Assembly: GCA_043744215.1 (NCBI GenBank) | Contig: JAYTVC010000051.1 | Span: forward strand, 1 to 17,871 | Origin: JBEEJL01 sp043744215 | Lineage (GTDB): Bacteria > Pseudomonadota > Gammaproteobacteria > Burkholderiales > JBEEJL01 | Length of the DNA stretch: 17,871 bases | Direction: 5' to 3' | Notes under the pieces: generated by a model | What the model saw: only the letters and a program-made list of their open reading frames with translations | Told to the model about the DNA's origin: nothing | Database searches by the model: none | Program-made: the position numbers and the translations under genes | In this document: one piece after another, positions 13,855 to 17,871 of the stretch | Layout: each line of letters opens with the position of its first letter | Position numbering within the stretch: position 1 is the stretch's first letter

Positions 13855-13891
13855 TTATAACTTAACTTATTGATTATATTGAGTATTTTAT

Positions 13892-14455
13892 ATGCCCTTA
13901 CCTGCTGCCGTCGCACGCGAACGCATTCATTTACGCCGCATCACCATCGAAGGTTACAAACGCGATGATGGTTTGTGGGATGTCGAAGGCTGCCTCATCG
14001 ACACCAAAGATTTTGATTTGCAACTCTCTGCCGACCTGCGCAAATCAGGCGAGGCGATTCACGAAATGCGATTGCGCATCACCGTCGATGACACGCTCAC
14101 CATCAAAGACGTCAGCGCCTCCACCGACGCGATGCCGTATCGCGGCTATTGCGATTCCATTACGCCGGAATATAAAAAATTGATCGGCCTCGCTATCCGC
14201 CCCGGCTTCACTGGCCAGGTGCGCGATTTATTCGGCGGCACCAAAGGCTGTACGCACCTCACCGAGCTTATCGGTTGTGTCGCTACCGGCGCGATACAAA
14301 CCATGGCTGGCCAACGGCCGCACTTGAAACATGCGGACAAAAAACCGTTCCAACTGGATGGATGCCATGCGCTGGTTTCCACCGGGCCGGTGGTGGCAAA
14401 GTTTTATCCGCGCTGGTATCGCGAAGCTACCGTCAAGGAAAATCCCGGACCGTAA
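13892..14455 (+). CDS. DUF2889 domain protein
   Basis: A 187-residue cytoplasmic protein of unknown function. It matches DUF2889 from remembered family features: an early RRITIEGYKRDDGLWDVEG block, a central RPGFTGQVRDLFGGTKGCTH stretch followed by LTELIG (GCTHLTEL at 119-126), and a QLDGCHAL stretch before the C-terminus. The conserved Cys, His and Glu residues suggest a metal or catalytic site, but none is established. No Shine-Dalgarno is visible before the ATG; the upstream 37 nt are very AT-rich and contain TATATT at 13875-13880, which could give a nearly leaderless mRNA. It follows uspA on the same strand; members of this family are often found near sucCD in betaproteobacteria. Confidence 0.85.
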   Translation: MPLPAAVARERIHLRRITIEGYKRDDGLWDVEGCLIDTKDFDLQLSADLRKSGEAIHEMRLRITVDDTLTIKDVSASTDAMPYRGYCDSITPEYKKLIGLAIRPGFTGQVRDLFGGTKGCTHLTELIGCVATGAIQTMAGQRPHLKHADKKPFQLDGCHALVSTGPVVAKFYPRWYREATVKENPGP

Positions 14456-14522
14456 ATTTCTGCTGCTGGTAACATCTGCTGCTGTTTATCTCTTTTCTAT
14501 TCGCTCATCTTCAGGAGTTTCT
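14456..14522 (+). other. Short intergenic with TCTGCTGCTG direct repeat
   Basis: The 67-nt gap before bdhA contains TCTGCTGCTG twice (14459-14468 and 14475-14484, period 16 nt). It ends with the bdhA ribosome site AGGAG at 14513-14517. No terminator is visible, so readthrough from the DUF2889 gene is likely. Confidence 0.4.
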
Positions 14523-15317
14523 ATGCCCAACCGTTCACTCTCCGACAAATCCATCGTCGTCACCGGCTCCACCAGCGGCATCGGCCTCGCCATAGCCAAA
14601 GCCTTTGCCGCGCAAGGCTGCAACGTCATGCTGAACGGATTTGGCGACGCTGCTGAAATCGAAAAAATTCGCGCGGCGATGGCGAAAGAACATAACGTCG
14701 AAGTGAAATATTCTGCAGCCGACATGACCCAGCCCGCGCAAATCGCGGCCATGATCGCCGATGCAAGCAAAGCCTTCGGCGGTGTGGACATTCTGGTCAA
14801 CAACGCCGGCATTCAGCATGTCTCGCCCATCGCAGAATTTCCCAACGAAAAATGGGACGCGATTATTGCCATCAATTTGTCGTCAGCATTCCACGCAACC
14901 AAAGCCGCGCTGCCGGGCATGAAAGCCAAACAATGGGGTCGCATTATTAACATCGCCTCGGCCCACGGCCTCGTTGCATCGGCCTACAAATCTGCCTATG
15001 TCGCGGCGAAACACGGCGTGGTCGGCCTGACCAAAGTGACGGCATTGGAACACGCGCAGGACGGCATCACCTGCAACGCCATCTGCCCCGGCTATGTGCA
15101 TACGCCATTGGTAGAAAAACAAATCGTCGATCAAGCCAAAGCGCACAATATCCCGCGCGAGAACGTCATCCGCGACATCATGCTCGCCAAGCAGCCGAAT
15201 AAACGTTTTGTCACCGTGGAAGAAATCGCGGCGTTCAGTGTCTTTTTGTGCGGTGAAGGCGGCACCTCGTTCAACGGCGCGGCGTTGGCGATGGACGGCG
15301 GCTGGGTCGCCGAATAG
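14523..15317 (+). CDS. bdhA: 3-hydroxybutyrate dehydrogenase
   Basis: Classical short-chain dehydrogenase of 264 residues that oxidises (R)-3-hydroxybutyrate to acetoacetate with NAD+, a step in PHB/ketone-body use. The Rossmann loop GSTSGIG (15-21), NNAGIQHV (92-99), catalytic Ser 145, Tyr 158 and Lys 162 (YVAAK) and the ending AMDGGWVAE are all typical of D-3-hydroxybutyrate dehydrogenases; NAGIQHV in particular separates this family from other SDRs. AGGAG five bases upstream fixes the start at 14523; the long in-frame extension to 14331 overlaps the DUF2889 gene and was rejected. The stop is two bases before the patatin-like gene, so they form an operon. The product acetoacetate would feed acetyl-CoA to the TCA cycle. 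Confidence 0.93.
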   Translation: MPNRSLSDKSIVVTGSTSGIGLAIAKAFAAQGCNVMLNGFGDAAEIEKIRAAMAKEHNVEVKYSAADMTQPAQIAAMIADASKAFGGVDILVNNAGIQHVSPIAEFPNEKWDAIIAINLSSAFHATKAALPGMKAKQWGRIINIASAHGLVASAYKSAYVAAKHGVVGLTKVTALEHAQDGITCNAICPGYVHTPLVEKQIVDQAKAHNIPRENVIRDIMLAKQPNKRFVTVEEIAAFSVFLCGEGGTSFNGAALAMDGGWVAE

Positions 15318-15319
15318 TT

Positions 15320-16381
15320 ATGGCTAACGGCAACGGCACCAAAACGCGCACTATCAATTTAGCCTTGCAAGGTGGCGGCTCCCACGGCGCATTCACCTGG
15401 GGCGTGCTTGATCGCTTGCTCGAACAAGACGGCCTCGCGATAGACGGCATCAGCGGCGCCAGCGCCGGCGCGATGAACGCCGTGGTATTCGCCGACGGCC
15501 TGCTCGACAACGGCACGACAGGCGCCAAAAAAGCGCTGCATGATTTTTGGAAAGCTGTATCGGAAACGCCGAGCGCCTCGCTGTTTAACTTTACCGCGCT
15601 GAATGATATGGCCGGCACCAGCTTTGATTTGATGAGCCGCATGTTTTCGCCTTATCAAATGAATCCGTTCAACCTGAACCCGATGCGCGATTTGCTGGCG
15701 CGGCAAATTAATTTTGCGCGACTGCGCAAGCAAAGCCCGGTAAAACTTTATATCTGCGCCACCAATGTGCGCAGCGGCCGCGCCAAAGTTTTCGAGCATA
15801 ACGAGATCAGCGGCGATGTTTTACTGGCCTCTTCCTGTTTGCCATTTTTATTCCAGGCGGTCGAAATCAAGGGCGAACATTATTGGGACGGCGGGTATAT
15901 GGGCAACCCGCCTCTGTTTCCGCTCTATGACAACACCGAAACACGCGACATTGTCATCGTCGAAGTCAATCCTATCCGGCGCGACGATGTGCCAGACAAG
16001 TCGCAAGAAATTATTGATCGTCTGAATGAAATCAGTTTCAACACGCCGTTGATTCTGGAAATGCGCGCCATTGATTTTGTAAACCGATTACTGGAAAAAC
16101 AACAGGACGCCAGCAGCGGCAGCGGCGCGTTGGGTTTGCTTAATCGCCTGATACAAAAAAAACACGGCCAGACACATCAATTCGCGCCATTGAATATTCA
16201 TTTGATCGAGGCGGAAAAGAAAATGCGGGAATATTCTGCCACGACAAAAAGCGACACAAGCTGGCATTTTTTGCAGGAGCTACATGACATCGGTTATCAA
16301 GCTGCCGACAAATGGCTGGCAAAAAATTTCGATCAATTAGGCAAACGATCAACTATCGACATAACTGAAAAATACTTATAA
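15320..16381 (+). CDS. Patatin-like phospholipase family protein
   Basis: A 353-residue patatin-type serine acyl hydrolase. The oxyanion-hole motif QGGGSHGAF (17-25), nucleophile elbow GASAG (46-50, Ser 48) and the dyad Asp in WDGGY (Asp 190) are all intact, so an active Ser-Asp esterase is expected. No signal peptide is visible; cytoplasmic. It lies two bases after bdhA, and this pairing recurs in betaproteobacteria, suggesting a role linked to polyhydroxybutyrate or membrane-lipid turnover; PHB-granule binding or depolymerisation is possible but not shown by the sequence. A later stretch from RLLEKQQDASSG onward is polar and poorly conserved. The substrate is unknown. Confidence 0.9.
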   Translation: MANGNGTKTRTINLALQGGGSHGAFTWGVLDRLLEQDGLAIDGISGASAGAMNAVVFADGLLDNGTTGAKKALHDFWKAVSETPSASLFNFTALNDMAGTSFDLMSRMFSPYQMNPFNLNPMRDLLARQINFARLRKQSPVKLYICATNVRSGRAKVFEHNEISGDVLLASSCLPFLFQAVEIKGEHYWDGGYMGNPPLFPLYDNTETRDIVIVEVNPIRRDDVPDKSQEIIDRLNEISFNTPLILEMRAIDFVNRLLEKQQDASSGSGALGLLNRLIQKKHGQTHQFAPLNIHLIEAEKKMREYSATTKSDTSWHFLQELHDIGYQAADKWLAKNFDQLGKRSTIDITEKYL

Positions 16382-16462
16382 AAATCAAATAGTTACGTAA
16401 TAGTGAAAAATAATGCAAATAATATTTATCAGACACAATCCCAACGCCGCACTTCGCGCTCC

Positions 16463-16471
16463 TGCTAAAAT
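16463..16471 (+). promoter_or_regulatory. Putative extended -10 promoter of sucCD
   Basis: TGC followed by TAAAAT (16466-16471) fits an extended -10 box; no good -35 box is seen upstream, which extended -10 promoters tolerate. It would start transcription near 16478, about 43 nt before sucC. The 139-bp gap after the patatin-like gene is AT-rich and has no obvious terminator. Confidence 0.4.
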
Positions 16472-16520
16472 AACGCACTTTGCAACAACGTAATTAAAGA
16501 TAACACCACCAAGGAACGTC

Positions 16521-17687
<1,167 letters not shown>

Positions 17688-17696
17688 GGAAACCAC

Positions 17697-17871
17697 ATGT
17701 CGATCTTAATCAACAAACATACTAAAGTTGTCACGCAAGGCATCACCGGCAAGACCGGCCAATTCCACACACGCATGTGCCGCGATTACGCCAATGGTAA
17801 AAATTGTTTTGTCGCCGGCGTGAACCCAAAAAAACCCGGCGAAGATTTTGAAGGCATCCCGATTTTCGCCT
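17697..17871 (+). CDS. sucD: Succinyl-CoA synthetase alpha subunit (5' part only)
   Basis: Only the first 58 codons are inside the window. They begin MSILINKHTKVVTQGITGKT, followed by GQFHTRMCRDYANG and GVNPKKPGEDFEGIPIF, matching the N-terminal CoA-binding Rossmann domain of SucD. The catalytic His lies further downstream, outside the window. AAGGA at 17686-17690 provides the ribosome site. The alpha subunit pairs with SucC to complete the enzyme. Confidence 0.96.
   Translation, partial: MSILINKHTKVVTQGITGKTGQFHTRMCRDYANGKNCFVAGVNPKKPGEDFEGIPIFA

Noticed and set aside
14331..14522. 64-residue N-terminal extension of bdhA
   Set aside because: It overlaps the DUF2889 gene, and the SDR fold begins right at the AGGAG-preceded ATG at 14523.

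Overview
The window reads as chromosomal DNA of a proteobacterium, most likely a betaproteobacterium. The reasons are the pairing of a soluble lytic transglycosylase with a complex I NDUFA9-type protein, the grouping of TerC, UspA and DUF2889 genes near sucCD, and a 3-hydroxybutyrate dehydrogenase next to a patatin-like protein. This is inferred from gene content and gene order; no rRNA or other marker is present. I saw no tRNA, rRNA, CRISPR array, insertion sequence or phage gene.

Layout. (1) Positions 1-5466, minus strand: a tight run transcribed leftwards, scpA, scpB (condensin accessory subunits), rluB (23S rRNA pseudouridine synthase), a small Cys-rich 'oxidoreductase-like' protein, and an M16 zinc-peptidase lipoprotein cut by the window start. 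(2) 5467-5787: an AT-rich divergent intergenic region with promoter-like and palindromic elements. (3) 5788-9442, plus strand: a compact four-gene unit. It holds a 43-residue cationic peptide, an MsbA-type ABC exporter, a soluble Hanks-type protein kinase, and a signal-peptide-bearing outer-membrane beta-barrel. This is the accessory-looking part of the window and the best candidate for an undescribed system. (4) 9445-12574, minus strand: an NDUFA9-like SDR protein and the lytic transglycosylase Slt. (5) 12689-17871, plus strand: terC-uspA (overlapping), a DUF2889 gene, bdhA and a patatin-like gene (2 nt apart), then sucC and the start of sucD.

How the genes may work together. Most of the window is conserved housekeeping: chromosome condensation, rRNA modification, murein recycling, PHB/ketone-body oxidation feeding acetyl-CoA into the TCA cycle, and succinyl-CoA synthetase. 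The 5788-9442 cassette looks like a peptide production and export module. A strong Shine-Dalgarno precedes a small Arg/Thr-rich peptide with a single Cys and a Pro-rich tail. A terminator-like hairpin then separates it from an exporter, a kinase that could act on its regularly spaced threonines, and an outer-membrane barrel. The function of this module is inferred; none of its parts has been shown to act together.
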